Positions 1 to 8,200 of a stretch of 64,000 nt of DNA are shown here, piece after piece. How positions within the stretch are numbered: position 1 is the stretch's first letter; the number at the start of each line of letters is the position of its first letter. Below the pieces are notes generated by a model. That model ran no database searches and had not been told where the DNA came from. It worked only from the letters and a program-made list of their open reading frames with translations. The position numbers and the translations under genes are program-made. The DNA is from Antedon bifida (lineage: Eukaryota; Echinodermata; Crinoidea; Comatulida; Antedonidae): assembly GCA_963402885.1 (NCBI GenBank), contig OY727102.1, positions 10,478,001 through 10,542,000 on the forward strand. The letters are read 5' to 3'.

Positions 1-56
1 AATTTTTCACACAAAACATCAAAGTGTGCAGAATAGCTTCAAATCGCATTTGGAGA

Positions 57-144
57 CGTTTCAGACCATTTTGTGATTTTCGAAAAAACTTGTTAACATA
101 AAAACACCAAAGTGCTAAGAATAGCTTCAAATCGCATTTGGAGA
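57..144. repeat. Monomer A1 (first of an A-A pair)
   Basis: This sub-type of A has GTGCTAAG where the standard copy has GTGCTTAG. This copy also has CGTTTCAGACC in the left box, a marker shared with 3009, 4338, 27067, 28999 and 59145. In the AA pairs I checked, the first monomer carries CTAAG and the second CTTAG. A form of it with AACAAC in place of AACACC (for example 1133 and 2669) stands alone before B. Confidence 0.88.
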
Positions 145-232
145 CATTTTAGACCATTTTGTTATTTTCGAAAAATCTTGTTAACATAAAAACACCAAAG
201 TGCTTAGAATAGCTTCAAATCGCATTTGGAGA
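145..232. repeat. Monomer A2 (second of an A-A pair), GTTATTTT form
   Basis: It starts CATTTTAGACC instead of CGTTTTAGACC, a CG to CA change, and has TGTTATTTTCG in place of TGTGATTTTCG. This copy also has AAAAATCTTG. It always follows an A1-type end and is followed by B in the copies walked. A sister form with a longer T run is at 1561. Confidence 0.88.
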
Positions 233-397
233 CGTTTTAGACCATTTTGTGATTTTCGAAAAAACTTGGTTACAGAAAAACATCAAAGTGCTTAAAATAT
301 AATTAGAAACCGTTTTAGACCATTTTGAGCAATTCGATAAAACTTTTTACACAAAAACATCAAAGAGCACAAAATAGCTTAATATCGTATTTAAAAA

Positions 398-485
398 CGT
401 TTTAGACCATTTTGTGATTTTCGAAAAAACTTGTTAACATAAAAACACCAAAGTGCTTAGAATAGCTTCAAATCGCATTTGGAGA
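398..485. repeat. Monomer A, reference copy (88 bp)
   Basis: The left half is the shared box followed by TGTGATTTTCGAAAAAACTT, then GTTAACATAA, ACACCAAAGTGCTTAG, and a right third ending CAAATCGCATTTGGAGA. It holds two perfect dyads, TTTTCGAAAA and TGTTAACA, five bases apart, and a short CAAAT-CGC-ATTTG inverted repeat. C and G are equal at 14 each (32% G+C), and there are three CpG sites. A follows C, D, D' or another A, and precedes A or B. Other classes align with it along their length, so all four probably descend from one ancestor. Confidence 0.95.
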
Positions 486-563
486 CGTTTTAGACCATTT
501 TGTGATTTTCGAAAAAACTTGGTTACACAAAAACATCAAAGTGCTTAAAATCTCATTATAAAC
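486..563. repeat. Monomer B, GGTTACACA / CATTATAAAC form (78 bp)
   Basis: The left third matches A up to TTTTCGAAAAAACTT, then GGTTACACA replaces GTTAACATA, destroying the TGTTAACA dyad. The right third (TTAAAATCTCATTATAAAC) is 10 bp shorter than in A, about one helical turn. Every B in 1-28,090 is followed directly by C. This sub-form is found after A monomers. Confidence 0.93.
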
Positions 564-650
564 CGTTTTAGACCATTTTGAGCAATTCGATAAAACTTTT
601 CACACAAAAACATCAAAGAGCACAAAATAGCTTAATATCGTATTTAAAAA
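564..650. repeat. Monomer C, reference copy (87 bp)
   Basis: After the shared box it reads GAGCAATTCGATAAAACTTT, TCACACAAAAACATC, AAAGAGCACAAAATAGC and TTAATATCGTATTTAAAAA. The TTTTCGAAAA dyad of A and B is absent. C is always preceded by B (or an A/B hybrid), with one exception at 35048. It ends every module. U1 holds 83 C monomers by my walk. A sub-form with TTTTTACAC, as at 311, follows B copies of the TATAATTA or TCTAATTA type. Confidence 0.94.
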
Positions 651-737
651 CGTTTTAGACCATTTTGAGCATTTCGACAAAAATTTTTCACACAAAACAT
701 CAAAGTGTGCAGAATAGCTTCAAATCGCATTTGGAGA
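651..737. repeat. Monomer D, reference copy (87 bp)
   Basis: Left half: shared box, GAGCATTTCGACAAAAA, TTTTTCACACAAAACATC. Right half: AAAGTGTGCAG, then the same AATAGCTTCAAATCGCATTTGG end as A. D therefore looks like a C-type left half joined to an A-type right half. It opens modules DBC, DABC and DAABC. Variants include TTGTTCAC (for example 6796), AAAATTTTCAC (5272) and CTACAAAAA with GTGTACAG (5524). Confidence 0.94.
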
Positions 738-901
738 CGTTTTAGACCATTTGTGATTTTCGAAAAAACTTGGTTACAGAAAAACACCAAAGTGCTTAAA
801 ATCTCATTAGAAACCGTTTTAGACCATTTTGAGCAATTCGATAAAACTTTTCACACAAAAACATCAAAGAGCACAAAATAGCTTAATATCGTATTTAAAA
901 A

Positions 902-988
902 CGTTTTAGACCATTTTGAGCATTTCGACAAAAATTATTCCCACAAAACATCAAAGTGTGCAGAATAGCTTCAAATCGCATTTGGAGA
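902..988. repeat. Monomer D', TTATTCCCAC form (87 bp)
   Basis: Identical to D except that TTATTCCCACAAAAC replaces TTTTTCACACAAAAC in the middle. In U1, D' stands at 1814, 2242, 2582, 3855, 4932, 6456, 8201, 9650, 9990, 15706, 16891, 17231, 26300, 26640 and 27912. Each time it is followed by A, never directly by B, whereas plain D may precede either. Confidence 0.93.
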
Positions 989-1076
989 CGTTTTAGACCA
1001 TTTTGTGATTTTCGAAAAAACTTGTTAACATAAAAACACCAAAGTGCTTAGAATAGCTTCAAATCGCATTTGGAGA

Positions 1077-1132
1077 CGTTATTCCCACAAAACATCAAAG
1101 TGTGCAGAATAGCTTCAAATCGCATTTGGAGA
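1077..1132. repeat. Truncated D' (56 bp), U0/U1 boundary marker
   Basis: The monomer reads CGTT joined straight to ATTCCCACAAAAC. A 31-bp stretch (most of the shared box plus GAGCATTTCGACAAAAATT) is missing compared with D' at 902. A two-base TT is shared at the break. It is one of few indels that are out of monomer register. I use it to phase the mega-units. Confidence 0.9.
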
Positions 1133-1385
1133 CATTTTAGACCATTTTGTGATTTTCGAAAAAACTTGTTAACATAAAAACAACAAAGTGCTAAGAATAG
1201 CTTCAAATCGCATTTGGAGACGTTTTAGACCATTTTGTGATTTTCGAAAAAACTTGGTTACACAAAAACATCAAAGTGCTTAAAATCTCATTATAAACCG
1301 TTTTAGACCATTTTGAGCAATTCGATAAAACTTTTCACACAAAAACATCAAAGAGCACAAAATAGCTTAATATCGTATTTAAAAA

Positions 1386-1813
1386 CGTTTTATACCATTT
1401 TGAGCATTTCGACATAAATTTTTCACACAAAACATCAAAGTGTGCAGAATAGCTTCAAATCGCATTTGGAGACGTTTTAGACCATTTTGTGATTTTCGAA
1501 AAAACTTGTTAACATAAAAACACCAAAGTGCTAAGAATAGCTTCAAATCGCATTTTGAGACATTTTAGACCATTTTGTTTTTTTCGAAAAAACTTGTTAA
1601 CATAAAAACACCAAAGTGCTTAGAATAGCTTCAAATCGCATTTGGAGACGTTTTAGACCATTTTGTGATTTTCGAACAAACTTGGTTACAGAAAAACATC
1701 AAAGTGCTTAAAATCTCATTAGAAACCGTTTTAGACTATTTTGAGCAATTCGATAAAACTTTTCACACAAAAACATCAAAGAGCACAAAATAGCTTAATA
1801 TCGTATTTAAAAA
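1386..1813. repeat. Module DAABC, example (428 bp)
   Basis: D at 1386 (with TATACC and CGACATAAA), A1 at 1473, A2 at 1561, B at 1649 (TCGAACAAAC), C at 1727 (GACTATTTTG). It is the longest regular module. The markers in this copy recur together at 38503-38930 and 60474-60901. Confidence 0.92.
1561..1648. repeat. Monomer A2, T-run form
   Basis: Second monomer of an AA pair with TGTTTTTTTCG in place of TGTTATTTTCG. The monomer before it ends CATTTTGAGA rather than CATTTGGAGA, so the variant spans the joint. The same form occurs at 6203, 6971, 9397, 11514, 12490, 22994 and 23422 and in their U2, U3 and U4 counterparts. At 7947 the T run is one base longer, making that copy 89 bp. Confidence 0.87.
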
Positions 1814-2241
1814 CGTTTTAGACCATTTTGAGCATTTCGACAAAAATTATTCCCACAAAACATCAAAGTGTGCAGAATAGCTTCAAATCGCATTTGGAGA
1901 CATTTTAGACCATTTTGTGATTTTCGAAAAAACTTGTTAACATAAAAACACCAAAGTGCTAAGAATAGCTTCAAATCGCATTTTGAGACATTTTAGACCA
2001 TTTTGTTATTTTCGAAAAAACTTGTTAACATAAAAACACCAAAGTGCTTAGAATAGCTTCAAATCGCATTTGGAGACGTTTTAGACCATTTTGTGATTTT
2101 CGAAAAAACTTGGTTACAGAAAAACACCAGAGTGCTTAAAATCTCATTAGAAACCGTTTTAGACCATTTTGAGCAATTCGATAAAACTTTTCACACAAAA
2201 ACATCAAAGAGCACAAAATAGCTTAATATCGTATTTAAAAA

Positions 2242-2581
2242 CGTTTTAGACCATTTTGAGCATTTCGACAAAAATTATTCCCACAAAACATCAAAGTGTG
2301 CAGAATAGCTTCAAATCGCATTTGGAGACGTTTTAGACCATTTTGTGATTTTCGAAAAAACTTGTTAACATAAAAACACCAAAGTGCTTAGAATAGCTTC
2401 AAATCGCATTTGGAGACGTTTTAGACCATTTTGTGATTTTCGAAAAAACTTGGTTACAGAAAAACATCAAAGTGCTTAAAATCTCATTAGAAACCGTTTT
2501 AGACCATTTTGAGCAATTCGATAAAACTTTTCACACAAAAACATCAAAGAGCACAAAATAGCTTAATATCGTATTTAAAAA
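2242..2581. repeat. Module D'ABC, example (340 bp)
   Basis: D' at 2242, A at 2329, B at 2417, C at 2495. A second D'ABC follows at 2582. Tandem pairs also lie at 9650-10329 and 16891-17570 and at their counterparts in the other mega-units. Confidence 0.93.
2417..2494. repeat. Monomer B, GGTTACAGA / CATTAGAAAC form (78 bp)
   Basis: It differs from the copy at 486 by CAGA for CACA and by TTAGAAAC for TTATAAAC. The B monomers I checked after D and after A2 are of this form; single A monomers can precede either form. A 77-bp version with one T missing (CCATTTGTG) lies at 738, 17658, 27748 and 59826. A 79-bp version with an extra A lies at 18426 and 24279. Confidence 0.9.
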
Positions 2582-4029
2582 CGTTTTAGACCATTTTGAG
2601 CATTTCGACAAAAATTATTCCCACAAAACATCAAAGTGTGCAGAATAGCTTCAAATCGCATTTGGAGACATTTTAGACCATTTTGTGATTTTCGAAAAAA
2701 CTTGTTAACATAAAAACAACAAAGTGCTAAGAATAGCTTCAAATCGCATTTGGAGACGTTTTAGACCATTTTGTGATTTTCGAAAAAACTTGGTTACACA
2801 AAAACATCAAAGTGCTTAAAATCTCATTATAAACCGTTTTAGACCATTTTGAGCAATTCGATAAAACTTTTCACACAAAAACATCAAAGAGCACAAAATA
2901 GCTTAATATCGTATTTAAAAACGTTTTATACCATTTTGAGCATTTCGACATAAATTTTTCACACAAAACATCAAAGTGTGCAGAATAGCTTCAAATCGCA
3001 TTTGGAGACGTTTCAGACCATTTTGTGATTTTCGAAAAAACTTGTTAACATAAAAACACCAAAGTGCTAAGAATAGCTTCAAATCGCATTTGGAGACATT
3101 TTAGACCATTTTGTTATTTTCGAAAAATCTTGTTAACATAAAAACACCAAAGTGCTTAGAATAGCTTCAAATCGCATTTGGAGACGTTTTAGACCATTTT
3201 GTGATTTTCGAAAAAACTTGGTTACAGAAAAACATCAAAGTGCTTAAAATATAATTAGAAACCGTTTTAGACCATTTTGAGCAATTCGATAAAACTTTTT
3301 ACACAAAAACATCAAAGAGCACAAAATAGCTTAATATCGTATTTAAAAACGTTTTAGACCATTTTGTGATTTTCGAAAAAACTTGTTAACATAAAAACAC
3401 CAAAGTGCTTAGAATAGCTTCAAATCGCATTTGGAGACGTTTTAGACCATTTTGTGATTTTCGAAAAAACTTGGTTACACAAAAACATCAAAGTGCTTAA
3501 AATCTCATTATAAACCGTTTTAGACCATTTTGAGCAATTCGATAAAACTTTTCACACAAAAACATCAAAGAGCACAAAATAGCTTAATATCGTATTTAAA
3601 AACGTTTTAGACCATTTTGAGCATTTCGACAAAAATTTTTCACACAAAACATCAAAGTGTGCAGAATAGCTTCAAATCGCATTTGGAGACGTTTTACACC
3701 ATTTTGTGATTTTCGAAAAAACTTGGTTACAGAAAAACACCAAAGTGCTTAAAATCTCATTAGAAACCGTTTTAGACCATTTTGAGCAATTCGATAAAAC
3801 TTTTCACACAAAAACATCAAAGAGCACAAAATAGCTTAATATCGTATTTAAAAACGTTTTAGACCATTTTGAGCATTTCGACAAAAATTATTCCCACAAA
3901 ACATCAAAGTGTGCAGAATAGCTTCAAATCGCATTTGGAGACGTTTTAGACCATTTTGTGATTTTCGAAAAAACTTGTTAACATAAAAACACCAAAGTGC
4001 TTAGAATAGCTTCAAATCGCATTTGGAGA

Positions 4030-4085
4030 CGTTATTCCCACAAAACATCAAAGTGTGCAGAATAGCTTCAAATCGCATTTGGAGA
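4030..4085. repeat. Truncated D', second copy in U1
   Basis: Same joint as at 1077, 2,953 bp downstream. It is followed by an A/B hybrid instead of A and B, which separates it from the boundary copies. Confidence 0.9.
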
Positions 4086-4163
4086 CATTTTAGACCATTT
4101 TGTGATTTTCGAAAAAACTTGTTAACATAAAAACAACAAAGTGCTTAAAATCTCATTATAAAC
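4086..4163. repeat. A/B hybrid monomer (78 bp)
   Basis: The left part is an A2-like start (CATTTTAG) with GTTAACATAAAAACAACAAAGTGC. The right part is B (TTAAAATCTCATTATAAAC). Compared with 1133-1298 (A then B) exactly 88 bp are missing, and the joint falls in the CAAAGTGC box common to A and B. Counterparts: 30076-30153, 41203-41280 and 63174-63251. Confidence 0.9.
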
Positions 4164-5271
4164 CGTTTTAGACCATTTTGAGCAATTCGATAAAACTTTT
4201 CACACAAAAACATCAAAGAGCACAAAATAGCTTAATATCGTATTTAAAAACGTTTTATACCATTTTGAGCATTTCGACATAAATTTTTCACACAAAACAT
4301 CAAAGTGTGCAGAATAGCTTCAAATCGCATTTGGAGACGTTTCAGACCATTTTGTGATTTTCGAAAAAACTTGTTAACATAAAAACACCAAAGTGCTAAG
4401 AATAGCTTCAAATCGCATTTGGAGACATTTTAGACCATTTTGTTATTTTCGAAAAATCTTGTTAACATAAAAACACCAAAGTGCTTAGAATAGCTTCAAA
4501 TCGCATTTGGAGACGTTTTAGACCATTTTGTGATTTTCGAAAAAACTTGGTTACAGAAAAACATCAAAGTGCTTAAAATATAATTAGAAACCGTTTTAGA
4601 CCATTTTGAGCAATTCGATAAAACTTTTTACACAAAAACATCAAAGAGCACAAAATAGCTTAATATCGTATTTAAAAACGTTTTAGACCATTTTGTGATT
4701 TTCGAAAAAACTTGTTAACATAAAAACACCAAAGTGCTTAGAATAGCTTCAAATCGCATTTGGAGACGTTTTAGACCATTTTGTGATTTTCGAAAAAACT
4801 TGGTTACACAAAAACATCAAAGTGCTTAAAATCTCATTATAAACCGTTTTAGACCATTTTGAGCAATTCGATAAAACTTTTCACACAAAAACATCAAAGA
4901 GCACAAAATAGCTTAATATCGTATTTAAAAACGTTTTAGACCATTTTGAGCATTTCGACAAAAATTATTCCCACAAAACATCAAAGTGTGCAGAATAGCT
5001 TCAAATCGCATTTGGAGACGTTTTAGACCATTTTGTGATTTTCGAAAAAACTTGTTAACATAAAAACACCAAAGTGCTTAGAATAGCTTCAAATCGCATT
5101 TGGAGACGTTTTAGACCATTTTGTGATTTTCGAAAAAACTTGGTTACAGAAAAACATCAAAGTGCTTAAAATCTCATTAGAAACCGTTTTAGACCATTTT
5201 GAGCAATTCGATAAAACTTTTCACACAAAAACATCAAAGAGCACAAAATAGCTTAATATCGTATTTAAAAA

Positions 5272-5523
5272 TGTTTTAGACCATTTTGAGCATTTCGACA
5301 AAAAATTTTCACACAAAACATCAAAGTGTGCAGAATAGCTTCAAATCGCATTTGGAGACGTTTTAGACCATTTTGTGATTTTCGAAAAAACTTGGTTACA
5401 GAAAAACATCAAAGTGCTTAAAATCTCATTAGAAACCGTTTTAGACCATTTTGAGCAATTCGATAAAACTTTTCACACAAAAACATCAAAGAGCACAAAA
5501 TAGCTTAATATCGTATTTAAAAA
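5272..5523. repeat. Module DBC, example (252 bp)
   Basis: D at 5272, B at 5359, C at 5437. The first base of this D is T instead of C (ATGTTTTAG), a CG to TG change kept in U2 at 31262 and in U3 at 42389. Three DBC modules stand in tandem at 10330-11085. Confidence 0.92.
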
Positions 5524-5775
5524 CGTTTTAGACCATTTTGAGCATTTCTACAAAAATTTTTCACAAAAAACATCAAAGTGTACAGAATAGCTTCAAATCG
5601 CATTTGGAGACGTTTTAGACCATTTTGTGATTTTCGAAAAAACTTGGTTACAGAAAAACATCAAAGTGCTTAAAATCTCATTAGAAACCGTTTTAGACCA
5701 TTTTGAGCAATTCGATAAAACTTTTCACACAAAAACATCAAAGAGCACAAAATAGCTTAATATCGTATTTAAAAA

Positions 5776-5862
5776 CGTTTTAGACCATTTTGAGCATTTC
5801 TACAAAAATTTTTCACAAAAAACACCAAAGTGCTTAGAATAGCTTCAAATCGCATTTGGAGA
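5776..5862. repeat. D/A hybrid monomer, only in U1
   Basis: D-like left half (CTACAAAAATTTTTCAC) joined at ACACCAAAGTGC to an A right half (TTAGAATAGC). With the B and C before it, it accounts for the 164 bp that U2 (about 31,600) and U3 (about 42,750) lack: 78+87+87 bp in place of one 88-bp A. Confidence 0.88.
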
Positions 5863-7223
5863 CGTTTTAGACCATTTTGTGATTTTCGAAAAAACTTGGT
5901 TACACAAAAACATCAACGTGCTTAAAATCTCATTATAAACCGTTTTAGACCATTTTGAGCAATTCGATAAAACTTTTCACACAAAAACATCAAAGAGCAC
6001 AAAATAGCTTAATATCGTATTTAAAAACGTTTTAGACCATTTTGAGCATTTCGACAAAAATTTTTCACACAAAACATCAAAGTGTGCAGAATAGCTTCAA
6101 ATCGCATTTGGAGACGTTTTAGACCATTTTGTGATTTTCGAAAAAACTTGTTAACATAAAAACACCAAAGTGCTAAGAATAGCTTCAAATCGCATTTTGA
6201 GACATTTTAGACCATTTTGTTTTTTTCGAAAAAACTTGTTAACATAAAAACACCAAAGTGCTTAGAATAGCTTCAAATCGCACTTGGAGACGTTTTAGAC
6301 CATTTTGTGATTTTCGAAAAAACTTGGTTACAGAAAAACATCAAAGTGCTTAAAATCTCATTAGAAACCGTTTTAGACCATTTTGAGCAATTCGATAAAA
6401 CTTTTCACACAAAAACATCAAAGAGCACAAAATAGCTTAATATCGTATTTAAAAACGTTTTAGACCATTTTGAGCATTTCGACAAAAATTATTCCCACAA
6501 AACATCAAAGTGTGCAGAATAGCTTCAAATCGCATTTGGAGACGTTTTAGACCATTTTGTGATTTTCGAAAAAACTTGTTAACATAAAAACACCAAAGTG
6601 CTTAGAATAGCTTCAAATCGCATTTAGAGACGTTTTAGACCATTTTCTGATTTTCGAAAAAACTTGGTTACACAAAAACATCAAAGTGCTTAAAATATCA
6701 TTATAAACCGTTTTAGACCATTTTGAGCAATTCGATAAAACTTTTCACACAAAAACATCAAAGAGCACAAAATAGCTTAATATCGTATTTAAAAACGTTT
6801 TAGACCATTTTAAGCATTTCGACAAAAATTGTTCACACAAAACATCAAAGTGTGCAGAATAGCTTCAAATCGCATTTGGAGACGTTTTAGACCATTTTGT
6901 GATTTTCGAAAAAACTTGTTAACATAAAAACACCAAAGTGCTAAGAATAGCTTCAAATCGCATTTTGAGACATTTTAGACCATTTTGTTTTTTTCGAAAA
7001 AACTTGTTAACATAAAAACACCAAAGTGCTTAGAATAGCTTCAAATCGCATTTGGAGACGTTTTAGACGATTTTGTGATTTTCGAAAAAACTTGGTTACA
7101 GAAAAACATCAAAGTGCTTAAAATCTCATTATAAACCGTTTTAGACCATTTTGAGCAATTCGATAAAACTTTTCACACAAAAACATCAAAGAGCACAAAA
7201 TAGCTTAATATCGTATTTAAAAA

Positions 7224-7343
7224 CGTTTTAGACCATTTTGAGCATTTCTACAAAAAATTTTCACAAAAAACATCAAATCGCAAAAAAAAATTTTCACAAA
7301 AAACATCAAAGAGCACAAAATAGCTTAATATCGTATTTAAAAA
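7224..7343. repeat. D/C hybrid with 33-bp internal duplication (120 bp)
   Basis: The start is D (GAGCATTTCTAC), the end is C (AAAGAGCACAAAATAGC). Inside, TTTTCACAAAAAACATCAAA occurs twice, at 7258 and 7291, 33 bp apart, with TCGC plus an A run between. It is followed by D at 7344, so it fills a C position without a preceding B. Confidence 0.9.
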
Positions 7344-8113
7344 CGTTTTAGACGATTTTGAGCATTTCGACAAAAATTTTTCACACAAAACATCAAAGTG
7401 TGCAGAATAGCTTCAAATCGCATTTGGAGACGTTTTAGACCATTTTGTGATTTTCGAAAAAACTTGTTAACATAAAAACACCAAAGTGCTAAGAATAGCT
7501 TCAAATCGCATTTGGAGACATTTTAGATCATTTTGTTATTTTCGAAAAAACATGTTAACATAAAAACACCAAAGTGCTTAGAATAGCTTCAAATCGCATT
7601 TGGAGACGTTTTAGACCATTTTGTGATTTTCGAAAAAACTTGGTTACAGGAAAACATCAAAGTGCTTAAAATCTCATTAGAAACCGTTTTAGACCATTTT
7701 GAGCAATTCGATAAAACTTTTCACACAAAAACATCAAAGAGCACAAAATAGCTTAATATCGTATTTAAAAACGTTTTAGACCATTTTGAGCATTTCGACA
7801 AAAATTGTTCACACAAAACATCAAAGTGTGCAGAATAGCTTCAAATCGCATTTGGAGACGTTTTAGACCATTTTGTGATTTTCGAAAAAACTTGTTAACA
7901 TAAAAACACCAAAGTGCTAAGAATAGCTTCAAATCGCATTTTGAGACATTTTAGGCCATTTTGTTTTTTTTCGAAAAAACTTGTTAACATAAAAACACCA
8001 AAGTGCTTAGAATAGCTTCAAATCGCATTTGGAGACGTTTTAGACCATTTTGTGATTTTCGAACAAACTTGGTTACAGAAAAACATCAAAGTGCTTAAAA
8101 TCTCATTAGAAAC

Positions 8114-8200
8114 CGTTTTAGACCATTTTGAGCAATTTGATAAAATTTTTGACACAAAAACATCAAAGAGCACAAAATAGCTTAATATCGTATTTAAAAA
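8114..8200. repeat. Variant monomer C* (source of the 70-codon frame)
   Basis: C with GCAATTTGATAAAATTTTTGACAC in place of the usual form, with three changes close together: TTCG to TTTG, AACTTT to AATTTT, and CACAC to GACAC. The last turns a TGA into TCA in one minus-strand frame. Other copies: 12656, 33940, 35048, 45034 and 49488. Each except 35048 sits between a B carrying TCGAACAAAC and a D or D'. Confidence 0.9.

Larger units (their letters stand above)
398..650. repeat. Module ABC, example (253 bp)
   Basis: A at 398, B at 486, C at 564. This is the commonest module without D. Tandem ABC runs occur at 18338-19097, 20711-21216, 22313-22818, 24191-25203 and 57280-57785. Confidence 0.93.
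1..1080. repeat. End of mega-unit U0
   Basis: Monomer map: last 56 bp of D; A1 57, A2 145, B 233, C 311; A 398, B 486, C 564; D 651, B 738 (77 bp), C 815; D' 902, A 989. The stretch recurs at 27,011-28,090 (end of U1, offset 27,010) and at 59,089-60,168 (end of U3, offset 59,088), including the 77-bp B with CCATTTGTG. It is therefore the end of a mega-unit that starts before the window. Confidence 0.9.
1077..5523. repeat. U1 monomer map, part 1
   Basis: Starts: truncated D' 1077, A 1133, B 1221, C 1299; DAABC 1386; D'AABC 1814; D'ABC 2242; D'ABC 2582; DAABC 2922; ABC 3350; DBC 3603; D' 3855, A 3942, truncated D' 4030, A/B hybrid 4086, C 4164; DAABC 4251; ABC 4679; D'ABC 4932; DBC 5272. Within it, 2,953-4,085 repeats 1-1,132 at offset 2,952, with a shift of one base from the 77-bp B. 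The block recurs in U3 at +37,117 and, as far as 4,912, at the window end at +59,088. Confidence 0.88.

Noticed and set aside
57-144. CENP-B box
   Set aside because: I looked for the TTCG-type core followed by a G-rich end. TTCGAAAA in A and B lacks the GGAA and CGGG part of the known box.
398-485. TTTTCGAAAA and TGTTAACA dyads as operators, promoters or replication origins
   Set aside because: They occur in nearly every A monomer, with no gene nearby. Without binding or origin data they are repeat composition, so they are reported only as a structural observation.
1077-1132. Truncated D' as the terminal repeat or target site of a mobile element
   Set aside because: No inverted ends, target duplication or coding sequence accompany it. 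A simple 31-bp deletion of D' with a TT overlap is enough, and later spread by array duplication explains the eight copies.
7224-7343. The 120-bp D/C monomer as an insertion of foreign DNA
   Set aside because: The extra 33 bp are a copy of the adjacent TTTTCACAAAAAACATC stretch plus a piece of the usual monomer end, so an internal duplication explains them.
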